28,624 nucleotides of DNA, taken from assembly GCA_002411175.1 (NCBI GenBank), contig DHRN01000073.1, positions 14,882-43,505 on the forward strand, read 5' to 3'. This stretch comes from Anaerolineaceae bacterium UBA5311 (GTDB lineage: Bacteria; Chloroflexota; Anaerolineae; Anaerolineales; Anaerolineaceae). The stretch's first letter is position 1; each line of letters begins with the position of its first letter. Below are positions 15,869 through 24,783 of this stretch, piece after piece. Under the pieces are notes generated by a model. That model had not been told where the DNA came from, ran no database searches, and worked only from the letters and a program-made list of their open reading frames with translations. Made by a program: the position numbers and the translations under genes.

Positions 15869-17428
15869 CTACTCCGCTGTGAAAACAATATCACCAGCGA
15901 CCATGGTGAGTAAAGGTTTTAACTGATGTATCTCATGGGGCTGTAGAATGGCAGGGTCAGTTTCAAGCACAATCAGATCAGCCGCTGCTCCCGGGACAAG
16001 GCTGGCATCAACCTGCCGGTACGCGCGCAGGGCATCGGACAGGCTCACGCGTTGTTGGGGGTACCACCCTTCCTTACCAGGTAATCCATCGGGACGCTGC
16101 CGGGTTACAGCAGCAAAAAGACCGGCAGATGGCTCCGGGCTTTCTACAGGCGCGTCGGAGCCAAACCATACGGTCAGTTCGTGCCTGAACATGTCGTTGT
16201 AGGCGTAAGCGAACTGACAGCGTTCACCCCAAAGTCGTTCGGCTGTGTACATATCTGCTGTAGCGTGGACAGGCTGCACGGAGGCGATTACATTCAGCGC
16301 TTTCATTTTTTTCAGGTCGTCCGCCTGGATCAGCTGGATATGCTCGATTCGGTGCGGCAGATGCGGCAGGTTTTGATTTGTTTCGAAATCGCGCACCAGC
16401 GCGATGCCCTCCAGGGTTTCCCGCACGGCGCGATCACCGATGGCATGAACCGAAAGTGCCCAACCGTCCTTCGAAGCCTCAATGCCGGTTTTAGCAATTT
16501 GATCAGCTGAGAGCAGCAACATGCCGCGGTTTTGAGTGCCTTCATACGGAGCGAGCATCGCCGCGCTTTGAGGACCAAGGGCACCGTCAGCGAACAGTTT
16601 TACCCAACCGGGCTGCAGGAAAGAGCTTTTCCCGAGGCGATCACGCCAACCTCCTGCCAAAATTTCAGGCAGATCTTCGGAAGGCAGGTTCTTTTTGACC
16701 CTGAGGCGGAGCAGGTCTTTTTCGACCAGTGATAGCAGGGCTTGAGCGGATTCGAACCGGTCGAAATCGTGTACAGCGGTGATACCCAGGCTGTGTAAAT
16801 ACGACTGGGCGCGAAGAATATGTTGGGCAACTGCATCCGTTCCTGGCGCGGGCACCTGTTTTGCGACCAGAAATATAGCGTTTTCAAGCAAAATTCCGGT
16901 CGGATTGCCATTCAAATCCCGGAGGAGCGCGCTTCCCTGAGGGTCGGTGCTGGTTGCATCAATTCCAGCGATTTTCATTGCCAGACTGTTTGCCCAGGCA
17001 GCGTGCAGCGATTTGGCATGCAGGAGTATGGGGTGTTGCTGGCTGATTGCATCCAGCTGGGCGGCAGTTCCATATTGTGCCGGCTGCCAGTCGTTCTGGT
17101 TCCAGCCGTAACCGATGATCCATTCTCCAGCCGGGGTGAGGGCGGCTCTTTGCTCCACCCGAAGCAGGCATTCTTCCAGGCTGTTGGTTTCACAGTCGAC
17201 CGCATCGAGGCGATCGGCAAGATATTGCAGGTGCAGGTGGTGGTCACAAAAACCGGGCAAAATTGCTTTGCCTTCCAGGTCGATGCTCTCATAATTAACC
17301 GGCAGCTGGTCGTGATAATTGGCTGCCTTACCGACAAAGTTTATCTTTCCCCCCGATATAAACAGTGCGTCTGTTCCTTGCGGGGTTCCGGGGATGGAGG
17401 CGTTATAAAACAGGATGTCTTTAGTCAT
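15869..17428 (-). CDS. YtcJ-like amidohydrolase (Amidohydro_3)
   Basis: This 519-residue metal-dependent hydrolase belongs to the amidohydrolase superfamily. Seen are the N-terminal composite beta domain, the first metal motif H64-x-H66 after the PGF-x-D lead-in, an FADGALG segment, a HAIGD motif, an HRIEH motif and a late GSDAPVE motif with the catalytic-type aspartate. These are the landmarks of the YtcJ/LAF3 group; natural substrates are mostly unknown. The ATG at 17428 is preferred because it gives the usual family N-terminus; it overlaps the parB stop by eight bases. A further in-frame ATG at 17467 is possible. Neither has a clear ribosome site, which fits translation coupled to parB. 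Confidence 0.9.
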   Translation of the reverse strand: MTKDILFYNASIPGTPQGTDALFISGGKINFVGKAANYHDQLPVNYESIDLEGKAILPGFCDHHLHLQYLADRLDAVDCETNSLEECLLRVEQRAALTPAGEWIIGYGWNQNDWQPAQYGTAAQLDAISQQHPILLHAKSLHAAWANSLAMKIAGIDATSTDPQGSALLRDLNGNPTGILLENAIFLVAKQVPAPGTDAVAQHILRAQSYLHSLGITAVHDFDRFESAQALLSLVEKDLLRLRVKKNLPSEDLPEILAGGWRDRLGKSSFLQPGWVKLFADGALGPQSAAMLAPYEGTQNRGMLLLSADQIAKTGIEASKDGWALSVHAIGDRAVRETLEGIALVRDFETNQNLPHLPHRIEHIQLIQADDLKKMKALNVIASVQPVHATADMYTAERLWGERCQFAYAYNDMFRHELTVWFGSDAPVESPEPSAGLFAAVTRQRPDGLPGKEGWYPQQRVSLSDALRAYRQVDASLVPGAAADLIVLETDPAILQPHEIHQLKPLLTMVAGDIVFTAE

Positions 17429-18287
17429 TGAAACCAAGCGAGTCGAGGATTGAGTTGAGTTCTTCATCAGAATAGAAAGCGATGCTGATCGTCCCTCCTC
17501 TTGCGGTTTTAGTGAGGTTTACCTTGGTGTGAAAAAATTGTCTCAATCGGTTTTCGAGATCCTCAATTTCTGCTGAGCGAGGTTGTTTTGGTGCCACGCG
17601 CGAGGTTTTGCCAGAAAGCTTGCTGACCAACGCTTCGGTCTGCCGGACATTTAGATTTAGTGATACAACGCTGTCCAGGGCAGCTTCGATCGCACGATTG
17701 CCGGGCAAGCCAAGCAGCGCCCTGGCATGACCTTCACTGATCTCGCCTTTCGACAGGGCTTCCTGGGCAGGCTCGGGCAGGTTAAGCAGGCGCAGGCTGT
17801 TGGTCACGGACACCCGGCTTTTGCCAACGCGACGGGCGATATCTTCGTGAGTGAGTGAAAAGCTGTCCAAAAGGCTTTGATATGCTTGCGCGCGCTCAAG
17901 GGGATTCAAGTCTTCCCGCTGCATGTTCTCAATGATCGCAAACTCGAGCTGTTCCTGTTCACTGGCAGTGCGCACAATTGCCGGAACCTCAGCCAGCCCG
18001 CTCAGCTTTGCAGCCCGCAGGCGGCGTTCACCGGCAACCAGGAAATAGCGGTCATTGTCATCACCTGGAATCAGGATGAGTGGTTGGATGATGCCATGTT
18101 GCTGGATGGAGGCAGCCAATTCTTCAAGCTGGTCGGGATCAAAAGTCTTGCGAGGCTGCCGGGGATTGGGGTCAATTTTTTCAACCGCGATGGAGACCAC
18201 CCTGTCGCTGGCATGGGGAGCTGCCGCTTCCTGCCAACCCGGGATCAAGGCGTCCAGTCCGCGTCCTAAACCACTTTTCTTTGCCAT
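17421..18287 (-). CDS. parB: Chromosome-partitioning protein ParB (Spo0J-like)
   Basis: ParB is the CTP-dependent DNA clamp that loads at parS sites near the origin and works with ParA in chromosome segregation. The 288 residues show the standard N-terminus K-x-GLGRGLDALIP, the N-terminal CTPase domain with G86-ERRLRA-92, a central helix-turn-helix (about 145-168) and a C-terminal dimerisation region. The ATG at 18287 is preferred, with AGGAG about five bases upstream; the GTG at 18293 overlaps the parA stop. It follows parA with essentially no gap. No canonical 16-bp parS was noticed in the window. Confidence 0.96.
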   Translation of the reverse strand: MAKKSGLGRGLDALIPGWQEAAAPHASDRVVSIAVEKIDPNPRQPRKTFDPDQLEELAASIQQHGIIQPLILIPGDDNDRYFLVAGERRLRAAKLSGLAEVPAIVRTASEQEQLEFAIIENMQREDLNPLERAQAYQSLLDSFSLTHEDIARRVGKSRVSVTNSLRLLNLPEPAQEALSKGEISEGHARALLGLPGNRAIEAALDSVVSLNLNVRQTEALVSKLSGKTSRVAPKQPRSAEIEDLENRLRQFFHTKVNLTKTARGGTISIAFYSDEELNSILDSLGFND

Positions 18288-18289
18288 CT

Positions 18290-19081
18290 TCACTCCTGCA
18301 CCGGGTCGAGTTTGACCCCATCGTTGATCAATAATTCATGGGCTAACTGTTTGTAGGCTTCAGCTCCCGTGGAGGCAGGCGCATACAGCGAAATCGGCAT
18401 GCCGAACGAGGGCGCTTCAGCCAGGCGAATACTTCGGGGGATAAAGGTCCCGAAAACCTTGTGAGGGAAAAACTTGCGCACTTCCGCCATTACATCCGCA
18501 GAGAGGTTGGTGCGATTGTCATACATCGTCAACAAAACACCACGGATGGACAAATCAGGGAAAAGGTTGCCCTGGATGCGGTTGAGCGTTTTGGTGAGCT
18601 GTCCGAGACCTTCCAAAGCGAGATATTCCGACTGTACAGGGATGATAATACCGTCCATGGCGGCAATCAGACCGTTCAAGGTTAGAAGCCCCAGGGACGG
18701 CGGACAATCGATCAAGATATAGTCATAATCTGCGGCAAGCCCTTGCAGACCGATGCGCAGCCGTCGTTCTCTTTCTTCCAGGTCGATCAGTTCAATCTCT
18801 GCACCAGCCAGGTTTGGCGAGGAAGGAATCAAGCTCATCTTAAAAGCCTGGTTGTGCAAAATTACTTCGCTGGCTTTTTTGTGGCCGATTAAAACTTCGT
18901 AGGTGCCGGAATTAATTTTGTTGTGTTCCACACCCAGGCAGGAAGTTGCATTTGCCTGCGGGTCAAGGTCGACCAGGAGGAGCTTCTGACCAAAAAAACC
19001 GAGGTATGCTCCCAGGTTGATGGCTGTTGTGGTCTTTCCGACTCCACCTTTTTGATTGACGATCGTGTATATTTTTCCCAT
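18290..19081 (-). CDS. parA: Chromosome-partitioning ATPase ParA (Soj-like)
   Basis: ParA is the nucleoid-binding ATPase that positions ParB-parS complexes. The 263-residue protein starts directly at the deviant Walker A region, with K11-GGVGKTT18, and contains the DLDPQAN switch, the IDCPPSLG block and the IRLAEAPS segment of the Soj group. The lack of an N-terminal DNA-binding extension marks it as a chromosomal (type Ib-like) ParA. The ATG at 19081 fits the family; the frame extends to 19144 but the extra residues overlap pfkB. No good ribosome site is seen (an AGG lies about 15 bases away), so coupling to pfkB, which stops seven bases earlier, is likely. Confidence 0.95.
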   Translation of the reverse strand: MGKIYTIVNQKGGVGKTTTAINLGAYLGFFGQKLLLVDLDPQANATSCLGVEHNKINSGTYEVLIGHKKASEVILHNQAFKMSLIPSSPNLAGAEIELIDLEERERRLRIGLQGLAADYDYILIDCPPSLGLLTLNGLIAAMDGIIIPVQSEYLALEGLGQLTKTLNRIQGNLFPDLSIRGVLLTMYDNRTNLSADVMAEVRKFFPHKVFGTFIPRSIRLAEAPSFGMPISLYAPASTGAEAYKQLAHELLINDGVKLDPVQE

Positions 19082-19088
19082 AAATATA

Positions 19089-19940
19089 TTAATTAACCTG
19101 CAACCTGGCGTGTTCAATCTCTGCGCCGGTCGGAATGCTGTCAAGGTAATAACGGGTTACCGAGTTTGCCGAAAGTTCAACCGCAAACCGGGCTGCCTCC
19201 CAGGGGTCCCTGGTGGCGTCCAGCCTGTGAAAAAAACAAGCCGCGAAAATGTCGCCAGCACCGGTATCTTCAACCAGGTTCCGACTGGGTGCCGGGAACC
19301 TGCGCATTTCCTGATTCCAGTATACCCTCGAGCCGTTTCGATTTTCGGTGATAACCAATAGTTTACAGAGACTGGCAAATTCTTCGACAAGCGCTTCGTC
19401 GTTTCGCAAGTCTTCCAGGGAAAGCACAACCGCGTCTGCTTTTGGCAGCAGATCAGCCTTTTCAGACCAGTCCCGGAAGTTGACCAGGCTCTTCTGATCG
19501 CAGCCCCGCAGGAATCCCTGTGGAGTCAGGCAAAGCAAGCTGTCGGGGAAGCCTGTGAACAAGTCGGATTCAATTTCGCTGATAACCGGACCGAGGTGCA
19601 CAATTGCCGGGTTTCGCCACTGTGCGGGCACATCTTCAATTGTCAACGGTCTGGCGCGTTGAAAACAGTATTGCACCCTTCCGTCCGGTGCGGGAATATT
19701 GCGAAATGTGGTCGTAGTGTCAGAGCGCTTATTAACCAGGCTGAGCCTGGATAAAGCGGACAAGTCAAGATCACCGGCGTGGCTGGTAACCACCCCGACC
19801 TCGTGCCCGAGGCGCTGCGCGGTTAAACCGGAAAAACTGACAGTTCCGCCCAGCTTGTTTGAACCATCCGGCTGTAGGTCGGAGGTAATATGACCGATCA
19901 TCAGGTAATCGATTTGATTTAAGGGGGCAGAATCGCTCAT
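19089..19940 (-). CDS. PfkB-family carbohydrate kinase
   Basis: The 283-residue protein is a ribokinase-fold sugar or nucleoside kinase. It carries the N-terminal G-G motif (31-32) and the C-terminal PfkB signature D225-TGAGD-230, where D230 is the catalytic base and GAG the anion hole. The lid region is short, so a monomeric or nonstandard member is likely; the substrate cannot be read from sequence. It leads the operon pfkB-parA-parB-amidohydrolase-GNAT. The nearest ribosome-like site (GGAAGG) is about 15 bases from the ATG, and an in-frame stop three codons upstream rules out a longer start. Confidence 0.88.
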   Translation of the reverse strand: MSDSAPLNQIDYLMIGHITSDLQPDGSNKLGGTVSFSGLTAQRLGHEVGVVTSHAGDLDLSALSRLSLVNKRSDTTTTFRNIPAPDGRVQYCFQRARPLTIEDVPAQWRNPAIVHLGPVISEIESDLFTGFPDSLLCLTPQGFLRGCDQKSLVNFRDWSEKADLLPKADAVVLSLEDLRNDEALVEEFASLCKLLVITENRNGSRVYWNQEMRRFPAPSRNLVEDTGAGDIFAACFFHRLDATRDPWEAARFAVELSANSVTRYYLDSIPTGAEIEHARLQVN

Positions 19941-19971
19941 AATAGGTTAATTGTACCTTCCAAGAGCAAAA

Positions 19972-19980
19972 ATTATAGCA
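19972..19980 (-). promoter_or_regulatory. Extended -10 promoter of the pfkB-parAB operon
   Basis: The minus strand reads TGCTATAAT, 31 bases before the pfkB ATG. It has the TGn extension that can compensate for the absent -35 hexamer. Confidence 0.55.
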
Positions 19981-20103
19981 TGGAACCGGGTCATTTTAGC
20001 CTCCTTCAGGGTGTGCATTAGTGTGACAGGGTCGCTTATACGAAATGAAGGCACTATTCCAGTGGTAGTAGAATTTCAGTTACGATTAAGAAACTGAGGT
20101 TTT

Positions 20104-21801
20104 ATGCACGAGGATAGAGTTACTTATCGCAAAGCGCTTGATGATTTCCGCAGGTTCAGGTCGAAGGCTGCCATGGAACGCTTTTGGGCTGGCATTCGCG
20201 GCGAATCGCTTGACCTGCTGCCATTCAGCGAGGTTTCGTCAAAATTAAGGGCCGTCAGCCAAACCAACCTCGGTTTGCAGGAGGTTCCTCTGAAAAACAT
20301 CATCGGCAGCGTTAACCGCACCGATGATTTTGATCGCAACTTCCGCCCGCTCAGTGACGATGACAGCAGGCGCTGGGCGAACGTCAAAACCGCAATGACA
20401 AGCCCGTTCGCGCATGGTGTCCCTCCGGTCTCCTTGTATAAAATTGGCGATGCTTATTTCGTTTTGGATGGGAACCACCGTGTTTCAATCGCAAAAGAAA
20501 TGGGGATGGAAACCATCGAAGCTTATGTTACGGAAGTCAAAAGCAAGGTGGGACTCTCAAGCTCTTTCACTCTCGAAGAGCTTGTTGAAAAGGCAGCCCT
20601 GGCTGATTTCCTGGAAGACACTCACCTGGATCAAATCCTTCCGGGGATTGACTTTAGCTTAAAACAAATAGACAATTACCCGCTTTTGAGTGAGCATATC
20701 AACGTCCATCAATATTACATGGGAATCGATCAAAACCGGGAAGTGGGATACGCAGAAGCCGCTCAGGATTGGTATGATCATATCTATACCCCAGTGATCA
20801 AAGAGATTGAGAAATCAGGTCTCTATGACGAATACCCCCAGCTGACATTGACCGATCTGTACCTGTTGGTACTCGACAAGCAGCACAACATGAAGGAAGC
20901 CATGGGGATGACTTTCAAAACGGAAAATGTGATCGACTTTGTCGCCGAACAGGAAGGAAGGCACACAAAAACGACAGACTCCGGGGCAGACGCAGAACTC
21001 ACAAAATTCGCAACAGGAGAAGAGAATCAAATCGACGACAGCCTGTTTCGTGACATTTTGGTCGCAATCAGTGACCAGGATGTAGCCAACATCGCCTTAC
21101 AACAAGCAATGTTGATGAACCGCTCTCATAGAGGCAGCATCCTTGGAATTCATGTCATCCCTGAAAAGCACACCGCGACAGAATATGTGGAGGCAATGGA
21201 ATCCAGCTTTTATGAGCAGTTGAACAAGCAACAAATGCATGGAAAGTTTCTCTCCGTGACCGGTGAAACAAACCGCAAATTGCGTGAGTTTAGCCTTCTC
21301 AGTGACTTAATGGTGCTGCGATTACGTTTTTTGCCTGGAGATTCGGTTTTTGAGCGGGTGTCATCCGGTATCATCCGCATCCTGCAGCAGGGTCGCCGCC
21401 CTGTGGTGTTTGTCAAGGATAATGCCAGGAGTGTCAGCCGTATCCTCCTGCTTTATGATGAGCAAGAAAAGAGCAGAGAGGCGTTCTTCATTGCCACATA
21501 CTATGCCGCCAGATATCGAACCAGCCTCATGTTAATCAACATCGAAAAATCAGCGCGCAAAAGCCAGGAAAGTCTGCAGTTTGCCCGGGATTACCTCGCC
21601 GCGGTTAACGTCGAGGCAACAATTGAAAATGTCAGCGAGGATGATGTGATCGAAAAGCTCCCGGAATGGATCCAGGAGCATGATATCTCAACTGTGATGA
21701 TGAGAGGTTACGAATCGTCCGGGTTAATCGGACGGCTTTTTGCCTCTCACGTTGACCGTGTACTGGAAACAGTCAATATCCCGGTTTTGATTTGTCAATA
21801 G
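20104..21801 (+). CDS. ParB-like domain fused to tandem universal-stress-protein domains
   Basis: A 565-residue protein with an unusual domain string. Residues about 55-145 look like a ParB/sulfiredoxin-type domain, with the VLDGNHRVSIAK segment (120-131) in the place of the ParB GERRxxA motif. Residues 150-300 are helical and unassigned. Two USP-like alpha/beta domains follow (about 315-437 and 444-564). In the second, the ATP-binding G-2x-G-9x-G-S pattern is altered (R-G-Y-E-S-S-G, and A-S instead of G-S), so nucleotide binding is doubtful there. A GAGG ribosome site lies close upstream of the ATG. It ends one base before the convergent RsbW/RsbU-type gene. A stress-sensing or nucleotide-binding role is inference. 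Confidence 0.78.
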   Translation: MHEDRVTYRKALDDFRRFRSKAAMERFWAGIRGESLDLLPFSEVSSKLRAVSQTNLGLQEVPLKNIIGSVNRTDDFDRNFRPLSDDDSRRWANVKTAMTSPFAHGVPPVSLYKIGDAYFVLDGNHRVSIAKEMGMETIEAYVTEVKSKVGLSSSFTLEELVEKAALADFLEDTHLDQILPGIDFSLKQIDNYPLLSEHINVHQYYMGIDQNREVGYAEAAQDWYDHIYTPVIKEIEKSGLYDEYPQLTLTDLYLLVLDKQHNMKEAMGMTFKTENVIDFVAEQEGRHTKTTDSGADAELTKFATGEENQIDDSLFRDILVAISDQDVANIALQQAMLMNRSHRGSILGIHVIPEKHTATEYVEAMESSFYEQLNKQQMHGKFLSVTGETNRKLREFSLLSDLMVLRLRFLPGDSVFERVSSGIIRILQQGRRPVVFVKDNARSVSRILLLYDEQEKSREAFFIATYYAARYRTSLMLINIEKSARKSQESLQFARDYLAAVNVEATIENVSEDDVIEKLPEWIQEHDISTVMMRGYESSGLIGRLFASHVDRVLETVNIPVLICQ

Positions 21802-21802
21802 C

Positions 21803-24007
21803 TCATTTCCGCTTTAGTACAAGGATTGTATAATCGTCATCCAGGGCTTCTGAAGCGCGGTAATCGTCCATGTCCTTGGTAACATGATCAATGATTCCCT
21901 GGGCTGACAAATCTGACGTCTCCTGCATGGTCCGGCGCAAGCGCACACTTCCGTATTCGATTTCGTTCAGATCACGCATTTCCGTAATCCCGTCGGTAAA
22001 CAGGATAATAGAATCACCAGGAGCAAGCAGTATCTCCTCGTCCTTCACTTCTATCGGGTGAGTTATTCCCAAGGCGATGCCACCCCGGTTGAGCGTGCAG
22101 GTTTCACCACCCGAATTCGTATACACAGGTGGTGGATGACCAGCGACACTGTAGGACAGGTAACCGGTGTTAATATCAAGGATCATGTACACCAGGGTGA
22201 CAAAGAACGATTGGGTTGAATCCAGCTGCAAGAGCTCATTAACACGCTTGAGGGTCTCCGCAGGGGTGCTGAAATCGCAGGCGATAGCCCTGATCAGGGT
22301 GCGCGCGACGGTCATATACAAAGCGGCAGGGAGCCCTTTGTCCGAAACATCCGCAACAAGTAAAGCGACTTTCCCGGAGCTTAGAGCGAATACGTCATAG
22401 AAGTCCCCTCCTACCTGCCGGGCTGTATGCCAGACCACAGCCAGGTCGAACCCCGGGATTTCGGGGAGCTCGTCTGGAAGAAAGGTTTTTTGAATTTGCC
22501 GGGCAAGCTGCAATTCCTGTTCGGTTTGCAGGTGCGCCTGCTCGGTTTGTTTGAGCAGTCCCTTGTCCAGCGCGGTGGCTACATAATCCGCAAATGTTGA
22601 ACAAATGCTTCGTGATTCAATTCCAAAACGCCCAGGCGAATTTACGTGAATCGTCAGGACGCCATACATGCTGTCCTCACTAATGATCGGTGCTGCTACA
22701 GCAGAATAATTATCCCCAAAGCCCAGTCCCTGGGTGATGATATCCGGTCCGGTGGCATCCAAATCGTAGATTGACTCACTGGTCAGCCTGGAAGGATGGA
22801 ACCAGTTACTTTCATCTGCGATCATCGGTTGTGGAACCGCTGGCATTGCTTCAGATCGCCAGTTTGTTTCCAGCTTCAGCTGACCGGTGTCTGCATCACG
22901 GATCCAGATACCAACGAAATCAGCGGGCAGTAAGTTGGTAATCTGGCTCGGGATCGCTGCCAGTAACTCGTCTAATGGTATGTCTCTTGTGAGCATTTCA
23001 GCGGTTTCACGGTAACTTTCAGCAAGTTTCCGACGCCAATCCTGCGCTTTGAACAATTGCGCGTTACGGATTGCCACAGCGATCGTCAGGGAAAGAGACT
23101 CAAGCAGGTTGATGTCCTCTTCTTCAAAAGCGTTGACCTGGTCACTCTGTATATCCAGCACGCCTAAAAGCTCACCACGGAATAAGAGCGGTAAAGACAA
23201 TTCAGATCCGGTTGATGTGCCGGTCTGGGCATCAGGCTGATGCCAGGGGTTATTGGACAAGTCGTTTGTGAGCTGATAACGACCTGATTTTGCAGCCAGC
23301 GGGATAAGCCCGCGGTTGGCGTTGAGGTCATAACTGACCTGATTCTCCTCATAATATGCCGCGCGCTGACCACTCCCGGAAACAAAAACAAGTTTTTCAG
23401 GCACGTAGTCATATAGGAAGAGATGCACTGAAGGATAAGCCAGGGTTTTTTGGATCAGGTTTGTCACTTCATCCAGCAGTTCTTCCAAATCCACTATGCT
23501 GCTGATAGAGCGGTTAATCTCGGCGGTTAGTTTGAGGGCTTCGACAGGGAGGACGTCATCCCTGCATCTCACATTGCCCTGGTCGGAGAGAACCCCCGAA
23601 CGGATGAGTTTTCTGAGAGTCAATTGGTTGATGTCGCCCGGTAAGGCTTCGTAGTGGACATAATCCATTAATTGATGAACCAAAAAAACTCCCAAACCGC
23701 GTTCCCGCCTGACGGTAATATCGCTTGCCAAATCTGGAGCAGGTACGTCGTGCGGATTAAACGGCTGACCGCTATCCCTCAGGACGACTGTCATCCCGTA
23801 TTGATCAGTTGCCATCGAGAGAGTTATCTCACCCTCTTCTCCCGGGAGATAAGCATGGTCGATAATGTTGGAGCAAGCTTCATCAACTGCTAATTCGATC
23901 TCATAAACGTGTTTTTCATTGAAACCAATCCGTTCCGCAAAATCTCTTATCAGGATCGAGATCGGACCCAGGCTTGAATAATCTGCGGGAAATGTGGCTG
24001 AAAACAT
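21803..24007 (-). CDS. RsbW-like ATPase, two GAF domains and SpoIIE/RsbU phosphatase in one chain
   Basis: This 734-residue signalling protein combines opposing partner-switch activities. Residues 1-140 form an RsbW/SpoIIAB-type HATPase with N box E43-A-C-S-N47, G1 box D78-S-G80 and G2 box G104-L-G106. Two GAF sensor domains follow (about 165-320 and 335-485), then a short coiled segment and a PP2C-type SpoIIE domain (about 500-732) with metal ligands in GGD535, AD553-V-SD, TD672-G and DDD725. All key residues appear intact. Such proteins usually act on a STAS anti-anti-sigma factor, but none is in the window. A GGAGG ribosome site stands eight bases before the ATG, and an extended -10 box lies behind it. 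Confidence 0.92.
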   Translation of the reverse strand: MFSATFPADYSSLGPISILIRDFAERIGFNEKHVYEIELAVDEACSNIIDHAYLPGEEGEITLSMATDQYGMTVVLRDSGQPFNPHDVPAPDLASDITVRRERGLGVFLVHQLMDYVHYEALPGDINQLTLRKLIRSGVLSDQGNVRCRDDVLPVEALKLTAEINRSISSIVDLEELLDEVTNLIQKTLAYPSVHLFLYDYVPEKLVFVSGSGQRAAYYEENQVSYDLNANRGLIPLAAKSGRYQLTNDLSNNPWHQPDAQTGTSTGSELSLPLLFRGELLGVLDIQSDQVNAFEEEDINLLESLSLTIAVAIRNAQLFKAQDWRRKLAESYRETAEMLTRDIPLDELLAAIPSQITNLLPADFVGIWIRDADTGQLKLETNWRSEAMPAVPQPMIADESNWFHPSRLTSESIYDLDATGPDIITQGLGFGDNYSAVAAPIISEDSMYGVLTIHVNSPGRFGIESRSICSTFADYVATALDKGLLKQTEQAHLQTEQELQLARQIQKTFLPDELPEIPGFDLAVVWHTARQVGGDFYDVFALSSGKVALLVADVSDKGLPAALYMTVARTLIRAIACDFSTPAETLKRVNELLQLDSTQSFFVTLVYMILDINTGYLSYSVAGHPPPVYTNSGGETCTLNRGGIALGITHPIEVKDEEILLAPGDSIILFTDGITEMRDLNEIEYGSVRLRRTMQETSDLSAQGIIDHVTKDMDDYRASEALDDDYTILVLKRK

Positions 24008-24034
24008 AGGAACTTCCTCCGAAATGATGGCGGC

Positions 24035-24043
24035 ATTATATCA
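24035..24043 (-). promoter_or_regulatory. Extended -10 promoter of the RsbW/RsbU-type gene
   Basis: The minus strand reads TGATATAAT, 27 bases before the ATG, in the 59-base divergent gap shared with radC. The -35 position shows only a weak hexamer. Confidence 0.5.
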
Positions 24044-24066
24044 CGGCTATCAGGTAGAATTGAGTA

Positions 24067-24771
24067 ATGGATGCTACACGGAAAACTTTGAGAGTCAACG
24101 ACCTGCCAGTAACCGACCGACCCCGGGAACGGATGTTGAGTGAGGGCGTACAGGCTCTGACTAACGGCGAATTGCTGGCACTGTTGCTTAACACTGGCAC
24201 AAAAGAAATGAGCGCGATTGACCTTGGAAACCTGATTCTAAGCGAAATGGGCGGTTTTTCGGGCATCCATCGGGAGGATCTTTCTCGTCTGCTTGAAATC
24301 AAGGGCGTTGGACTGGCAAAAGCCACCCGCATCAAGGCAGCCGTTGAAGTTGGACAGCGCCTGGCAAACGAGCGCATTGAGACAGGCTTTGTAATTAAGA
24401 CCCCCGAAGATATCGTTTCGCTGGTCGGGCATGAACTGAGCGGATTGCAGCAGGAAGAACTTTGGGTCTTATTGCTCAACTCACGGAATAAATTCCTGGG
24501 GAAAGAGCGGCTTTATCGCGGTTCCCAGGATGCCACCACGGTGCGCGTAGGTGAAATTTATAAAGAGGCTGTGCGCAGAAATGTCTACGCGATCGCACTG
24601 GTCCATAATCACCCTTCTGGCAATCCCGGCGAAAGCCCTGAAGATGTAAACATGACAAGAGCGGTAATCCAGGCAGGGGCGATTCTGGACATCCGTTTGA
24701 TCGATCACGTGATCATTGCCGCCAATCTGCACACCTCGATACGGAGAAACCACCCTGAGCTTTGGGCTTAG
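24067..24771 (+). CDS. radC: RadC family JAB-domain protein
   Basis: The 234-residue protein has the N-terminal RadC helix-hairpin-helix region (GVGLAKA near 80-86) and a C-terminal JAMM/MPN+ metalloprotease-like fold with H180-N-H182-P-S-G and D193 as metal ligands. The family is common in bacteria; despite the name, a direct DNA-repair role is not supported, and some members occur with natural transformation or mobile elements. Length is normal. The ATG has only a distant AGGT, so initiation is probably weak. It is divergent from the RsbW/RsbU gene and ends 12 bases before the degV stop. Confidence 0.94.
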   Translation: MDATRKTLRVNDLPVTDRPRERMLSEGVQALTNGELLALLLNTGTKEMSAIDLGNLILSEMGGFSGIHREDLSRLLEIKGVGLAKATRIKAAVEVGQRLANERIETGFVIKTPEDIVSLVGHELSGLQQEELWVLLLNSRNKFLGKERLYRGSQDATTVRVGEIYKEAVRRNVYAIALVHNHPSGNPGESPEDVNMTRAVIQAGAILDIRLIDHVIIAANLHTSIRRNHPELWA

Positions 24772-24783
24772 CCGGTTTACTGA

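Noticed and set aside
16820..17431. Open plus-strand frame of 203 codons antisense to the amidohydrolase
   Set aside because: The minus-strand product has clear catalytic motifs over the whole range; the plus-strand frame has no recognisable domain or start signal.
17421..19940. parS site near parAB
   Set aside because: No copy or close variant of the canonical 16-bp parS palindrome was noticed by eye; a mismatch-tolerant search could still find one.
24772..24783. Terminator between radC and degV
   Set aside because: Only a four-base AGCC/GGCT pairing is possible, with no T-run, too weak to call.
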